DNA from: Mucilaginibacter_A sp964244955
Lineage (GTDB): Bacteria > Bacteroidota > Bacteroidia > Sphingobacteriales > Sphingobacteriaceae
Assembly: GCA_964244955.1 (NCBI GenBank)
Contig: CAXTKQ010000006.1
Coordinates: forward strand, 1 to 64,000
DNA: 64,000 nucleotides
Direction of reading: 5' to 3'
Positions 34,296 through 43,335 of this stretch are shown here, piece by piece. The notes under the pieces were generated by a model. It did no database searches. It saw only the letters and a program-made list of their open reading frames with translations, and was not told the DNA's origin. Each line of letters starts with the position of its first letter. Positions within the stretch are counted from its first letter, which is position 1. Made by a program: the position numbers and the translations under genes.

Positions 34296-35881
34296 TAATT
34301 TTTGGTAAATTCCGAAGTGGTATGAAACTCAATCTCCGGGAAATCACGTTTCGCTAAATTGATCATGTAATCGTTATCCGCCAAAAAAACCGTGTTACCG
34401 TCTTTGTCGGTGCCGATCTGATGTTGTTTGCGGTACGTAATTTCTTCCATCTTCTTTTTATCGGAAGAAGTGAGCCAACTGGAACGGCGGAAAGTAAGCG
34501 GACGAAAATGGCATTTTGCGCCATATTCGTGCTCCAAACGGAAGCTGATCACCTCAAACTGCAACTCGCCAACGGTGCCTACAATTTTGCGGTTGCCGGG
34601 CTGCTGCGTAAACAATTGCGCCACCCCTTCTTCGGTTAATTGCTGGATGCCTTTTTCCAACTGCTTGGTTTTCATCGGGTCGGCATTTTCCACTTCCTTA
34701 AAAATCTCCGGCGAAAAACTTGGGATGCCTTTAAACTGCAGCTTTTCGCCTTCGGTCAAGGTATCGCCGATTTTAAAGTTTCCGCTGTCGTACAAACCAA
34801 CCACGTCGCCGGGCCATGCTTCTTCTACCAGGCTTTTTTCGTTGGCCATAAAATCCATCGGGTTGCTAAACTTCAGTTTCTTGCCCAAACGCGTGTGGTA
34901 ATAAAACTTATTCCGCTCAAATTTTCCGGAGCAAATCCTTAAAAAAGCAATCCGGTCGCGGTGGTTTGGATCTAAGTTGGCGTGGATTTTAAACACAAAA
35001 CCGGAAAAAGGTTTCTCCGTTGCCAAAACTTCGCGTTCTATCGCTTCGCGGCTTTTCGGGCTTGGCGCAATATTAATAAAAGTATCCAGCAGTTCACGAA
35101 TGCCAAAATTATTAACGGCGCTGCCAAAAAACACCGGCGCCAGCAAGCCGTCTAAATACAATTCTTTATCTAATTTGCCGTAAACGCCGTTTATCAGTTC
35201 CAAATCGTCTTTCAAACCGTTTATTTCTTTGGGTTGAAGATGTTCTGTCAGCGTTTTATCGTCCAGGTTTTCTACCTGGATAATTGGTTTTGTTACTTTG
35301 GATTTATCAGGCTGAAATAAGTTAAGCTGATGGTTATAAATGTTGTAAACACCTTTAAACGTATAACCCTGACCAATTGGCCAGGAAAGCGGGCACAAGC
35401 TCAGGCTCAGTTTTTTCTCGATTTCGTCCAGCAAATCAAAAGCGTCTTTACCTTCGCGGTCCATTTTATTGATAAAAATAATTACCGGCGTGTTCCGCAT
35501 CCGGCAAACGCCCATTAGTTTTTCGGTTTGCTCTTCCACACCTTTTACGCTATCCACCACCAAAATCACACTATCAACTGCTGATAAGGTCCGATAAGTG
35601 TCTTCGGCAAAATCCTTGTGGCCGGGCGTATCTAAAATATTGATGCGCTTGTCTTTATATTCAAAACCCATCACCGAAGTAGCCACCGAAATACCGCGCT
35701 GTTTTTCGATTTCCATAAAATCCGAAGTATTGCTTTGGTTGGCCTTGTTGCGTTTTACTGTTCCGGCCGTGTTGATGGCACCGCCAAACAGTAAAAATTT
35801 TTCGGTCAACGTGGTTTTACCGGCATCGGGGTGGCTGATAATGGCAAAGGTTTTTCTTTTTTCTATTTCAGGATAGTCCAT
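34295..35881 (-). CDS. prfC: peptide chain release factor 3
   Basis: RF3 is a GTPase that removes RF1/RF2 from the ribosome after termination. The 528-residue protein has P-loop SHPDAGKTTLTEKFLL, switch motifs RGISVATSVMGFEY and DTPGHKDFAEDTYRTL, NKMDREG, and the RF3-specific C-terminal domain ending FPEIEFHTTSEFTKN. Its last 50 or so bases, plus 20 beyond the stop, are duplicated at 31023-31096. A possible -7 element (minus-strand TATCTTTG, 35988-35995) lies 107 bases upstream of the start. Confidence 0.95.
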   Translation of the reverse strand: MDYPEIEKRKTFAIISHPDAGKTTLTEKFLLFGGAINTAGTVKRNKANQSNTSDFMEIEKQRGISVATSVMGFEYKDKRINILDTPGHKDFAEDTYRTLSAVDSVILVVDSVKGVEEQTEKLMGVCRMRNTPVIIFINKMDREGKDAFDLLDEIEKKLSLSLCPLSWPIGQGYTFKGVYNIYNHQLNLFQPDKSKVTKPIIQVENLDDKTLTEHLQPKEINGLKDDLELINGVYGKLDKELYLDGLLAPVFFGSAVNNFGIRELLDTFINIAPSPKSREAIEREVLATEKPFSGFVFKIHANLDPNHRDRIAFLRICSGKFERNKFYYHTRLGKKLKFSNPMDFMANEKSLVEEAWPGDVVGLYDSGNFKIGDTLTEGEKLQFKGIPSFSPEIFKEVENADPMKTKQLEKGIQQLTEEGVAQLFTQQPGNRKIVGTVGELQFEVISFRLEHEYGAKCHFRPLTFRRSSWLTSSDKKKMEEITYRKQHQIGTDKDGNTVFLADNDYMINLAKRDFPEIEFHTTSEFTKN

Positions 35882-35987
35882 ATATCGTTAAGCTGCGCAA
35901 ATAGGGCAGTTTTTTTGCTGTTTTTAAAGTTTTTAGTGAACAGAAGCAGCAGGAAAACAGGTTGTTAAGCAATTGCTTCATGTGCCG

Positions 35988-35995
35988 CAAAGATA
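35988..35995 (-). promoter_or_regulatory. possible -7 promoter element for prfC
   Basis: Minus-strand TATCTTTG fits TAnnTTTG, about 107 bases before the prfC start; the -33 element is not clear. The gap 35882-36280 otherwise contains one dispersed repeat and no gene. Confidence 0.35.
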
Positions 35996-36044
35996 AATAA
36001 TTGTTCGGGGATTGAAAATGGCTGAAACCTTTGTTCATTTTTAA

Positions 36045-36062
36045 GTGGTAAAAGAAGCATCC
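36045..36062 (+). repeat. dispersed repeat GTGGTAAAAGAAGCATCC
   Basis: Exact core in the 399-base gap between the divergent prfC and response-regulator genes. Confidence 0.85.
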
Positions 36063-36280
36063 GACAATTATTTTAAACCGAATTATTAGTTGCAGCATTT
36101 AAACATTTTAAAGAAAATGCTGTTCACAAAACAAAGTTGGCCGTTCCAAAACAAAAATGAATTTTTAATTAGTAGCGCAGGAAATTTTCGTTTAGTTGAA
36201 AAAAAATAATCCGTTTAGAAACAGCGTACGTAAAAAACAGAAAATGAATTGCAATGAGCTATTTCTAATGAAGAATTATA

Positions 36281-36679
36281 ATGACAGATAATAACATGCC
36301 TAAGAAAGTATTGATTTTTGATGACGATGAAGATATCCTGGCGATTTGTACTTATATTTTGGAAGAACAAGGCTGGGAAGTTAGTACATTTTCAAACTGC
36401 AACAACGTAATTGAAAAAGTGGAAAGTATAATGCCGGAAGTGATTTTTATGGACAACTGGATCCCGGATTCGGGCGGCATTGTTGCCACACAGGCCATCA
36501 AGCAGCAGGAACGGTTGAAGCATATCCCGGTGATTTATTTTTCGGCCAACAACGATATAAAATCTTTGGCAAAACAAGCCGGTGCCGATTCTTTTCTGGC
36601 CAAACCATTTGATTTGGAAGAACTGGAAAATATTGTAAACCAAGTTTCTACGCCGCATTCCCCAACCGGGCAAGCATAG
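36281..36679 (+). CDS. single-domain response regulator
   Basis: The 132-residue protein is a lone receiver domain: acidic pocket DDDED near residues 13-17, phospho-acceptor Asp in IFMDNWIPDSGG (about residue 56), the Ser in IYFSANND and Lys in FLAKPFD. There is no output domain, so it would act through protein partners (CheY-like). It is followed 24 bases later by a DUF4126 gene. No sensor kinase is adjacent. The ATG at 36281 is used; a second ATG five codons on (ATGCCTAAG) is possible. Confidence 0.88.
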   Translation: MTDNNMPKKVLIFDDDEDILAICTYILEEQGWEVSTFSNCNNVIEKVESIMPEVIFMDNWIPDSGGIVATQAIKQQERLKHIPVIYFSANNDIKSLAKQAGADSFLAKPFDLEELENIVNQVSTPHSPTGQA

Positions 36680-36703
36680 CAACAATAAACAGCATTACAA
36701 AAA

Positions 36704-37183
36704 ATGAACAAACCTAAACCATTGAAACGTTTTTGGCCAACCACTGGCCTGGCCCTTGTTTCGGGCATGCGCACCATGGCTTCCATTTCTGCTTTAAGCA
36801 GTCATCTTGCCAAAAAGCCTTCGCCTTTTTTAACAGGTTCCCCATTAGGTTTTATGCAAAAAAAATATGTCGCTATTATTTTGAAGGCATTAACTCTGGC
36901 AGAAATGGCCGGCGATAAATTGCCCGACGCGCCAGACCGTATAGAAAAACCGGGTTTAATTGGCCGCGGGTTGGCTGGTGCTTTAACCGGCGCGGCACTT
37001 TATAAATCCAGGAACGGCAGTGCTTTTGCAGGTGCTATAGTTGGCAGTACCATTGCTGTTGCCGCAACTTACGGCAGTTATTACCTGCGGAAAAAAGTAG
37101 TGCATTCTTCCAACGTAAACGACCCGACCATTGGTACTTTGGAGGATATTGTGGCTTTGCACACCGCTAATTTAATGCTGTAA
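36704..37183 (+). CDS. DUF4126 family membrane protein
   Basis: The 159-residue protein resembles DUF4126: TTGLALVSGMRTMASISALSSHL at the N-terminus, the block EMAGDKLPDAPDRIEKPGLIGRGLAGALTGAAL and a Gly/Ala-rich membrane segment (AFAGAIVGSTIAVAATYGSYYLRK). It should have about three membrane segments. Function unknown. It may share a transcript with the response regulator (24-base gap). Its stop codon TAA is the first three bases of a TAAAAGAAGCAT repeat. Confidence 0.75.
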   Translation: MNKPKPLKRFWPTTGLALVSGMRTMASISALSSHLAKKPSPFLTGSPLGFMQKKYVAIILKALTLAEMAGDKLPDAPDRIEKPGLIGRGLAGALTGAALYKSRNGSAFAGAIVGSTIAVAATYGSYYLRKKVVHSSNVNDPTIGTLEDIVALHTANLML

Positions 37184-37193
37184 AAGAAGCATC
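37178..37193 (+). repeat. dispersed repeat supplying the DUF4126 stop codon
   Basis: CTGTAAAAGAAGCATC; TAA at 37181-37183 is the stop. Confidence 0.88.
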
Positions 37194-37288
37194 TAACTAT
37201 TGATTTTTTAGGTTGTTTTGCTGTGTAAAGCAACCGTCATATTGCTTTGTTTTCTTTCTGTGGACAAGGCTTTTTTGTATTTTTATAT

Positions 37289-38389
37289 ATGCAAATAAGC
37301 GAAGATTTTGATACGGTAAAAGAAGTATCGGCTCCTAAAGACGATTACAAACCTTACAAATTGTGGATGCCTAAACGCGTGGTGATTACGCCTGATGCTT
37401 TGAAAGAACCTTACGGCCAGGAAATGTACGAACGCATTAAAAGCCAGGGTTTGCAGGTTGAAGAGTTAAAGAACAACCGCATAACCGGTTTGCGCGGTGC
37501 GACCGAACGCGAAACTTATAAAATAGCTAAAAACACATTGGCTATTGTAAACGCGCCGCCGAGTGCTTTCAATCTGCGCCCGATTCCGCCTTCTGCGGAT
37601 TGGCAGTTTCATTTGGCAGAAGGCTGCCCAGCGCATTGCCAGTATTGTTATCTGGCTGGAAGTTTGTCCGGCCCGCCTGCCATCCGTGTTTTTGCAAATC
37701 TGCCTTCTATCTTGAATAATCTGGAACGTTTTGAGCGTTTGAACAAGCCGGTTACTTTTGAGGCCAGTTGTTACACTGATCCTTTAAGTTTAGAGCATTT
37801 AACAGGCGGCTTGGAAAAAACGATTCAGTTTTTTGGCGAACGTGAAAACTCTTACTTGCGTTTTGTTACCAAGTTTGATGCGGTAAAACCTTTGCTTAAT
37901 GTTCCGCACAACGGCCATTCCCGTTTCCGTATCAGTTTAAATGCCGAACCTGTTGCCAAACGTTTGGAAGGCGGCACGGCTTCTGTTCCGGCCCGGATTA
38001 AAGCGTTGCGAAAGTTAGCGCAGCCGAAAGAACTGGGTGGCGGCAATTATCCAATCGGTGTGGTTTTGGCACCCATTATGCCGATACCGGATTGGGAATT
38101 GCATTACAGCAATTTGTTCGACCAGTTGGAGCAAAACCTGGATTTTCCTTGTGATCTGACTTTTGAGTTGATCAGCCATCGTTTTACGCCGGGTTCTAAA
38201 GATGTTTTGCTGGAATGGTATCCGAATACGAGTTTGGAAATGGATGAAGCATCGCGTGCAACCAAAACCAATAAATTTGGCGGCACAAAATACGTTTACA
38301 TCAAGGATACGATGAAAGCTTTGAAATCCTTTTTTGAACAACAAATTGCCCGGCGTTTTCCGAAAGCTACGATTTTATATTGGACGTAA
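37289..38389 (+). CDS. spore photoproduct lyase-like radical SAM protein
   Basis: The 366-residue protein has a radical SAM cluster motif of the SPL type, CPAHCQYC (Cys113, 117, 120), preceded by FHLAEGCP and followed by SYCYTDPLSLEHLT-like core elements, and fits the SPL family in length. SPL repairs the spore photoproduct thymine dimer in Bacillus spores; homologues in non-sporulating bacteria such as this one have an unproven DNA-repair or other role. The ATG at 37289 is preferred to an upstream TTG. A dispersed repeat encodes TVKEVSA at residues 9-15. Converges with the MFS gene, overlapping it by 23 bases. Confidence 0.82.
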   Translation: MQISEDFDTVKEVSAPKDDYKPYKLWMPKRVVITPDALKEPYGQEMYERIKSQGLQVEELKNNRITGLRGATERETYKIAKNTLAIVNAPPSAFNLRPIPPSADWQFHLAEGCPAHCQYCYLAGSLSGPPAIRVFANLPSILNNLERFERLNKPVTFEASCYTDPLSLEHLTGGLEKTIQFFGERENSYLRFVTKFDAVKPLLNVPHNGHSRFRISLNAEPVAKRLEGGTASVPARIKALRKLAQPKELGGGNYPIGVVLAPIMPIPDWELHYSNLFDQLEQNLDFPCDLTFELISHRFTPGSKDVLLEWYPNTSLEMDEASRATKTNKFGGTKYVYIKDTMKALKSFFEQQIARRFPKATILYWT

Positions 38390-39626
38390 GCACGCGTTTC
38401 CGCAAATCGCTTAAATCTCCGGTCCCGGCTTTTTTCAGATACGGAATGAAACAAACAACGGCAATCACACCGGCAATACCTTCGGCACAAACAATGGTAG
38501 AAGCACCAAAATAATGCGCTAAAAAACCGATGAGCAAACTGCCGATTGGTGCCATGCCCTGGAAAGCCATCACATAATAACTAATGACGCGGCCGCGCAT
38601 GTTTTCGTCCACATGCGTTTGGATGTACGTGTTTGAAGCAGCAATTTGCGATAACATGCCAAACTCTGCAGCCATGATAAAACACAAAGCCAACGGAAAC
38701 AGGCCGGTCAGCGAAAATAAAATCAGGCCGATGGCAAACTGTGCACTACAATAGGCAATCACTTTCAACAAACTGTTTCCGGGCTTTAAAGTGGCCATGT
38801 AAATTGCTCCACCCAACGCGCCCAAACCCGATACTGCGTTTAGCCAGCTAAAAGTAGTAACGTTGCCATGAAAGATGTTGGTTGCAAAAACAGGCAGCAA
38901 AGTAGAATAAGGCATCACGAAAAAACTGGTACAGGCCATTAGCAAAATAACCGAACGGATGCCGGTGTGCTGCTGCAAATAACTGTAACCATCGCGCAGG
39001 CCTTCCCAAATATCCTGCTTGTTGGGCTTTCTTTCGATGGGCGGGATTTTCATCAGCAGCAAGGAAGCAATCACGGCTACAAAACTGAGGAAGTTGGCCA
39101 AAAAGCAAATCCCTTCGCCAAAACTGCTTAAAATCAAGCCTGCCGCAACCGGGCCAAGCAGCCTTGCCAGCGTAACCATGGATGAATTTAGGGCAATGGC
39201 ATTGGGCAAATCCTTTTTATCGTCCACCAGATTGATCATCAGCGATTGCCGGGCAGGCGTATCAAAAGCGTTGATGATCCCCAAAACCACACTCAAAATA
39301 ATGATGATCGTGATATTGTGGTGGCCGGTCAGCACCACCGCGGCAAGCAAACCGGCCTGGATCATGGAAGCAATTTGTGTAAACAACAAAGTTTTGTAAC
39401 GGCTGTGCCGGTCTGTTAACGCGCCGCCATAAGGTGAAAGCAGCATGATCGGGATTTGCCCGGCAAAAACAACCACGCCCAACATCAGTTCGGAATGCGT
39501 GAGGTTGAAAACGAGCCAGCTTACAGCCATCCGTTGCATCCAGGTGCCGATCAACGAAATGGCCTGGCCCGAAAAGTACAACCTGAAATTGGGGTATTTT
39601 AATGCCCGTACTGCCGTGAAATCCAT
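38367..39626 (-). CDS. MFS transporter (DHA3/EntS-like)
   Basis: The 419-residue protein has about 12 membrane segments, the N-terminal phrase FSGQAISLIGTWMQRMAVSWLVF and the motif A-like GGALTDRHSRYK, as in the MFS DHA3/enterobactin-exporter-like family of drug or siderophore exporters. The substrate is unknown. The start MDFTAVRALKYPNFRLYF at 39626 is preferred over an upstream GTG because it matches family N-termini. The 3' end overlaps the convergent SPL gene by 23 bases. Confidence 0.88.
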   Translation of the reverse strand: MDFTAVRALKYPNFRLYFSGQAISLIGTWMQRMAVSWLVFNLTHSELMLGVVVFAGQIPIMLLSPYGGALTDRHSRYKTLLFTQIASMIQAGLLAAVVLTGHHNITIIIILSVVLGIINAFDTPARQSLMINLVDDKKDLPNAIALNSSMVTLARLLGPVAAGLILSSFGEGICFLANFLSFVAVIASLLLMKIPPIERKPNKQDIWEGLRDGYSYLQQHTGIRSVILLMACTSFFVMPYSTLLPVFATNIFHGNVTTFSWLNAVSGLGALGGAIYMATLKPGNSLLKVIAYCSAQFAIGLILFSLTGLFPLALCFIMAAEFGMLSQIAASNTYIQTHVDENMRGRVISYYVMAFQGMAPIGSLLIGFLAHYFGASTIVCAEGIAGVIAVVCFIPYLKKAGTGDLSDLRKRVLTSNIKS

Positions 39627-39648
39627 AACAAGAAAAATAATTTTTACC

Positions 39649-39695
39649 AATGCTTCTTTTACTGCCCTAAAATTCGTGCCTTAAAAACAGCATCC
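39649..39695. repeat. two dispersed repeats, head to head
   Basis: AATGCTTCTTTTACT + CCTAAAAT (39649-39673) and TTAAAAACAGCATCC (39681-39695) point toward each other and can form a loose stem. They lie between the MFS start and the OstA-like stop. Confidence 0.78.
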
Positions 39696-41920
39696 TACTT
39701 TTTTAAAGGGTTTTGATTGGCCAAAACAGGTTTTGCAATTACCGGCGGCGCTGTTTTTGGTTTAGGCGGCGACACTGCTTTTTTAGCTTTTCGTGCCAAG
39801 CCCGGAATGATGGATTCTTTGGAAACCGGACGGTCTTTCGGCTTCCAGATAAAGCCTTTTAAATATTTATCGTCATCTTTTAAGCGGGCAATAGGCGTTA
39901 TAAAAGCATCAGGCTTGCTTAAAAGCACAATTTCACTCGGTTTGTTGTTTTTCAGGTTGATCCTGATCCTGCTGCTCAGCGAGTGGTTCATGTTGGTAAA
40001 CTGGTTGTTCTCGTACGTGTAATACAAACTTTCGGCGTTGCCATCCACAAACAAAGTGCTCAATTTGTTATTCCTGAAAATCCCCCTGATCTTTTTGCCC
40101 GAAACCTGGTTAAAATAAGTCGAATCGCCTTGCGTGTTCACTACAAAAGAAGAACGGATCAAGTCCATGTTGTCTAGTTTTTTGTTCTTTAGTTGAAGGA
40201 AAATTGTGTCCGCCGTCAACTGCGAACCTTCCGCCCAAATAATCGGTTTGATGTACAAGCGCACCAACGAATCGCTGTTGCTAAACGTGATCGAATCTGC
40301 AACGGCCTGCAAATCAGATTTAAAAATTTTGGCATGGTGCCAGGCCGTAATATTCCGAACGCGGGAAGTATCGCTCAAAACCACTTTCCGCGAAGCATAA
40401 ACCGGGTCTTTTTCCAACGCTTTTTTGATGGAATCCTGCTGTGCCAGCCGCAACTTTCGCAAAGCGGCCGTGTCCGGCGCACGTTTCTTTTCTACTTTCG
40501 GCAAAATCATCTTGCCAAAAAATTCGCGGTGCCGGTAAGTGGTGTCCTGCAAGTTCCGCAGGTCAAGCTGCACCGCTTCCAGTTCGTTTTTGCCTTTGAT
40601 GCGTGGTTTTGGCCGTGTTCGTGCTTTAACGGAAGTATCGCGCAAACCATACAAACGCATTTTTTCGCGCCTCTGCTTTTCGGCTTTAAAAGTGAGGATT
40701 TGGGTTTCCAGTGTATCGGCCGTCATATAAATCGAATCCCGCTTCGTAATCACCGTATCTTTTACAAGCGTTCGGATTGGTTTTTCAGCCAAAGCCGGTT
40801 TTGCCGGAGAAATTTTTGCCAGTTCGTTTTTTGGCGATGCTGTTTTTACCGTACTATTTTTGGTATTGGCTACTGGTTGGTTTTTTGGCGATGCTGTTTT
40901 TACCGTACTGTTTTTGGTATTGGCTATTGGTTGGTTTTTTGGCGATGCTGTTTTTACCGTACTGTTTTTGGTGTTTGAAGTTTTTGCAGAAGTTGCTGCC
41001 GGTGCTTCTTTTACCACATATTTTTCGGGATGTTTTAGCGAATCGCGGTTTACCGAATCGCGCTGCTCGGTTACAAAAATCACGTAAGCGTTTTTGGTAA
41101 CCACCGTCCGTTCCTGCGCTTTGTAATAATTGGCCAGGTCGCCGCGCAGGTTGATGCGTTGCTCGGTATCGTTAAAAACAATGCGGCCATTGGCTCGGCC
41201 AAAACCTTTTAAATCATCAAAAAACAGCGTATCGCCCACCAACGTTCTGCTTCCGCTGTCGTAACGGTTGTTTNNNNNNNNNNACGTGCCAAATTCAGTG
41301 TACAACGTGTCGGTTTTTTGGTAGATGTGCGTTGGCCCGTAAAAGTAAGCAATTTTAGAATTGGAGTTGTAACGCATCGTGTCTGATTTTACCAGCGCAT
41401 CTTTTCCCGTTAAAACCACATTGTACCGAAAATAAGCATCGCGCGAAAAAGCAAAATAATAACCATTCCGGCTCACCAGCGTGTTTTCTTTCTGGGTGAG
41501 TTTTCCGCCTTCTGTATAAGTTCCGTAGCGGGTTTGGGTGTTGTAATTGAGGTGATCGGTGGTAAGCGTGGCATCTTTATCCACCAAAATCACATGGTTG
41601 GTGAGGATGGCAATGTGCGTGTTGCCGTTGTAGTTCAACAGATCAGAATAAATATTTAAAGTATCGGCCTGATGGATAACGACATGGCCAAAAGCATCAA
41701 AAGCATTTTTTTGCGGATAAAAATACGCACTGTCTGATTGCAAAGTGGAATTTTCGTGTTGGAAAGTGCCGTTGTAAACTTTGAGAAAATCAACGCCTTT
41801 ATTTTTAGAAAAAATAGTTTTGCTGGAAGAAACAAGGTTAACTTTGGCTGTTTTTTTCTGCTGCGCCCAACCGTAAACATTCAACAGCAACAAACAAAAC
41901 GTGATCAATATTTTCTGCAC
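39695..41920 (-). CDS. OstA-like protein (10-N gap, 18-residue tandem repeats)
   Basis: The 741-residue product has a signal peptide (1-19) and a long OstA/LptA-like beta-jellyroll region (about 25-290 and 520-690) with repeating patterns such as LQSDSAYFYPQKNAFDAFG and VKSDTMRYNSNSKIAYFYG. OstA-type domains bind LPS and are involved in its transport to the outer membrane. The middle has three 18-residue repeats of the type TKNSTVKTASPKNQPVAN followed by a Lys/Pro-rich linker. Start is GTG at 41920; a TAATTTTG promoter element lies 5 bases upstream. Ten Ns at 41274-41283. Confidence 0.8.
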   Translation of the reverse strand: MQKILITFCLLLLNVYGWAQQKKTAKVNLVSSSKTIFSKNKGVDFLKVYNGTFQHENSTLQSDSAYFYPQKNAFDAFGHVVIHQADTLNIYSDLLNYNGNTHIAILTNHVILVDKDATLTTDHLNYNTQTRYGTYTEGGKLTQKENTLVSRNGYYFAFSRDAYFRYNVVLTGKDALVKSDTMRYNSNSKIAYFYGPTHIYQKTDTLYTEFGTXXXXNNRYDSGSRTLVGDTLFFDDLKGFGRANGRIVFNDTEQRINLRGDLANYYKAQERTVVTKNAYVIFVTEQRDSVNRDSLKHPEKYVVKEAPAATSAKTSNTKNSTVKTASPKNQPIANTKNSTVKTASPKNQPVANTKNSTVKTASPKNELAKISPAKPALAEKPIRTLVKDTVITKRDSIYMTADTLETQILTFKAEKQRREKMRLYGLRDTSVKARTRPKPRIKGKNELEAVQLDLRNLQDTTYRHREFFGKMILPKVEKKRAPDTAALRKLRLAQQDSIKKALEKDPVYASRKVVLSDTSRVRNITAWHHAKIFKSDLQAVADSITFSNSDSLVRLYIKPIIWAEGSQLTADTIFLQLKNKKLDNMDLIRSSFVVNTQGDSTYFNQVSGKKIRGIFRNNKLSTLFVDGNAESLYYTYENNQFTNMNHSLSSRIRINLKNNKPSEIVLLSKPDAFITPIARLKDDDKYLKGFIWKPKDRPVSKESIIPGLARKAKKAVSPPKPKTAPPVIAKPVLANQNPLKK
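40820..40975 (-). repeat. three 54-bp tandem repeats carrying the dispersed core
   Basis: The unit recurs every 54 bases (core GATGCTGTTTTTACC at 40836, 40890 and 40944), encoding 18-residue repeats in the OstA-like protein. A related GGTGCTTCTTTTACCAC follows at 41001. This is expansion of a coding repeat around the dispersed motif. Confidence 0.9.
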
Positions 41921-41924
41921 AACA

Positions 41925-41955
41925 CAAAATTAAATTTTTGAACGGGTAACCAAAA
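41925..41955 (-). promoter_or_regulatory. promoter of the OstA-like gene
   Basis: Minus-strand -33 TTTTG (41951-41955) and -7 TAATTTTG (41925-41932) with an 18-bp spacer, directly upstream of the GTG start at 41920. It overlaps the divergent tilS promoter. Confidence 0.6.
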
Positions 41956-41967
41956 CAATTAAATTTG
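41935..41967 (+). promoter_or_regulatory. promoter of tilS
   Basis: -33 TTTTTG (41935-41940) and -7 TAAATTTG (41960-41967) with a 19-bp spacer, a close fit to the Bacteroidota consensus. Transcription would start at or beyond the ATG at 41971, implying a leaderless mRNA or use of the ATG at 41974. Confidence 0.65.
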
Positions 41968-41970
41968 AAC

Positions 41971-43335
41971 ATGATGCTGCCCGTACCACAATTTCAGGAA
42001 TTTGCCCGGAGGCATGCTCTTTTTACCCCGCAAAATTTGGTGCTGGCGGCAGTAAGCGGCGGCAAAGATTCTGTTTTACTGGCGCACCTGCTTAAAAGTT
42101 CGGGCTTTCAGTTTGCCCTGGCGCATTGTAATTTTTTGCTCCGTGGAGAAGAATCGCAACGCGACCAGGAATTCACTTCAAATTTAGCCAATCGGTTGCA
42201 AGTGCCGTTTTTTTTAACAGCATTTAACACCGAAAATTATGCCGATAAAAACAGTGTTTCTATCCAAATGGCCGCACGGAAATTGCGTTACGAATGGTTT
42301 GAAAAACTTTGTGCCGAACACAATTTTGATTGCATTGCCCTGGCGCACCACCAAAACGATGCCGTTGAAACTATCCTTTTAAACTTAACACGCGGCACTG
42401 GTATTGCCGGCCTGCACGGAATTTTACCGAAAAATGGAAAATTGGTGAGGCCGATGCTGTTTTTATCCAAAGAAAATATAGACGAAATTTGTGCCGAAGA
42501 AAAACTGGGTTTTGTGGAAGACAGTTCCAACGCTTCTGCCAAATACGCGCGCAACAAAATCCGGCTGGAAGTGGTGCCAAAGCTGAAAGAACTCAACCCA
42601 AACCTCGAAAAAACATTTGAGCAAAACCTGGAACGTTTCCGCGAGTTGGAAACTTTGCTTGAAAGTCAGTTGCAGCATTTGCGCGATACTGTTTTTATCA
42701 GGCAAAATTTGGAGGTGCGGATTAAGATTGCAGACTTGAAAAAACTTTATCCGCAGCAATTATTAACTTTTGGTTTGCTGCGCGAATTTAATTTCAGCGG
42801 ACAAGTGGTTGGTGATTTGATTGGATCGCTGGAAAAACAACCGGGAAAAGTTTTTGAATCAGTTACACACCAGATTATTTTAGATCGGGCAGAAATTATT
42901 ATTTATCCAAGAAAAGAGCGTGGAAAGGAGATCGAGGAGCGAGGAGCGGAGCGCGTGGAGATCGAAGAAAACCAAAACGAAATCCGTTTCCAGGATTTTA
43001 AGTTGAAGCTTTTGCATGAAGGTTCAGCATTGATTGTTAGAAGTAACCCACTGGCAGTTTCCGTTGATGCCGAAAAACTGATCTTTCCGCTCACTATCCG
43101 CAACTGGCAAACCGGTGATTATTTTTTCCCGCTGGGGATGAAGAACAGGCAAAAATTAAGCGATTTTTTTGTGCACCAAAAACTGCCTTTGCACCAAAAA
43201 TCAAAAGTTGCGGTGTTGGTAAACGGCAACCAGGAAATCATATGGCTGTGCGGTTTGCGGCTGGACGACCGGTACAAAGTGCGCGACCAAACCAAAAAAG
43301 TTGTTATCTTCGAATTGTCCAACCTTTTACCATGA
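41971..43335 (+). CDS. tilS: tRNA(Ile)-lysidine synthetase
   Basis: TilS attaches lysine to C34 of the tRNA-Ile that reads AUA, using ATP. The PP-loop SGGKDS (residues 29-34) and the conserved AHHQNDAVETILLNLTRGTGIAGL are present, and the C-terminal substrate-binding domain ends after DDRYK. Two ATGs (41971, 41974) precede the conserved region; the promoter position favours the second, which would shorten the protein by one residue. Repeat copies encode PMLFLSKEN (42453-42468) and RDTVFIRQ (42685-42712). The stop overlaps the next ATG (ATGA). Confidence 0.93.
   Translation: MMLPVPQFQEFARRHALFTPQNLVLAAVSGGKDSVLLAHLLKSSGFQFALAHCNFLLRGEESQRDQEFTSNLANRLQVPFFLTAFNTENYADKNSVSIQMAARKLRYEWFEKLCAEHNFDCIALAHHQNDAVETILLNLTRGTGIAGLHGILPKNGKLVRPMLFLSKENIDEICAEEKLGFVEDSSNASAKYARNKIRLEVVPKLKELNPNLEKTFEQNLERFRELETLLESQLQHLRDTVFIRQNLEVRIKIADLKKLYPQQLLTFGLLREFNFSGQVVGDLIGSLEKQPGKVFESVTHQIILDRAEIIIYPRKERGKEIEERGAERVEIEENQNEIRFQDFKLKLLHEGSALIVRSNPLAVSVDAEKLIFPLTIRNWQTGDYFFPLGMKNRQKLSDFFVHQKLPLHQKSKVAVLVNGNQEIIWLCGLRLDDRYKVRDQTKKVVIFELSNLLP

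Noticed and set aside
40193..40978. 261-residue open frame antisense to the OstA-like gene
   Set aside because: Cys/Phe-rich product with repeats mirroring the sense repeats; a shadow frame.
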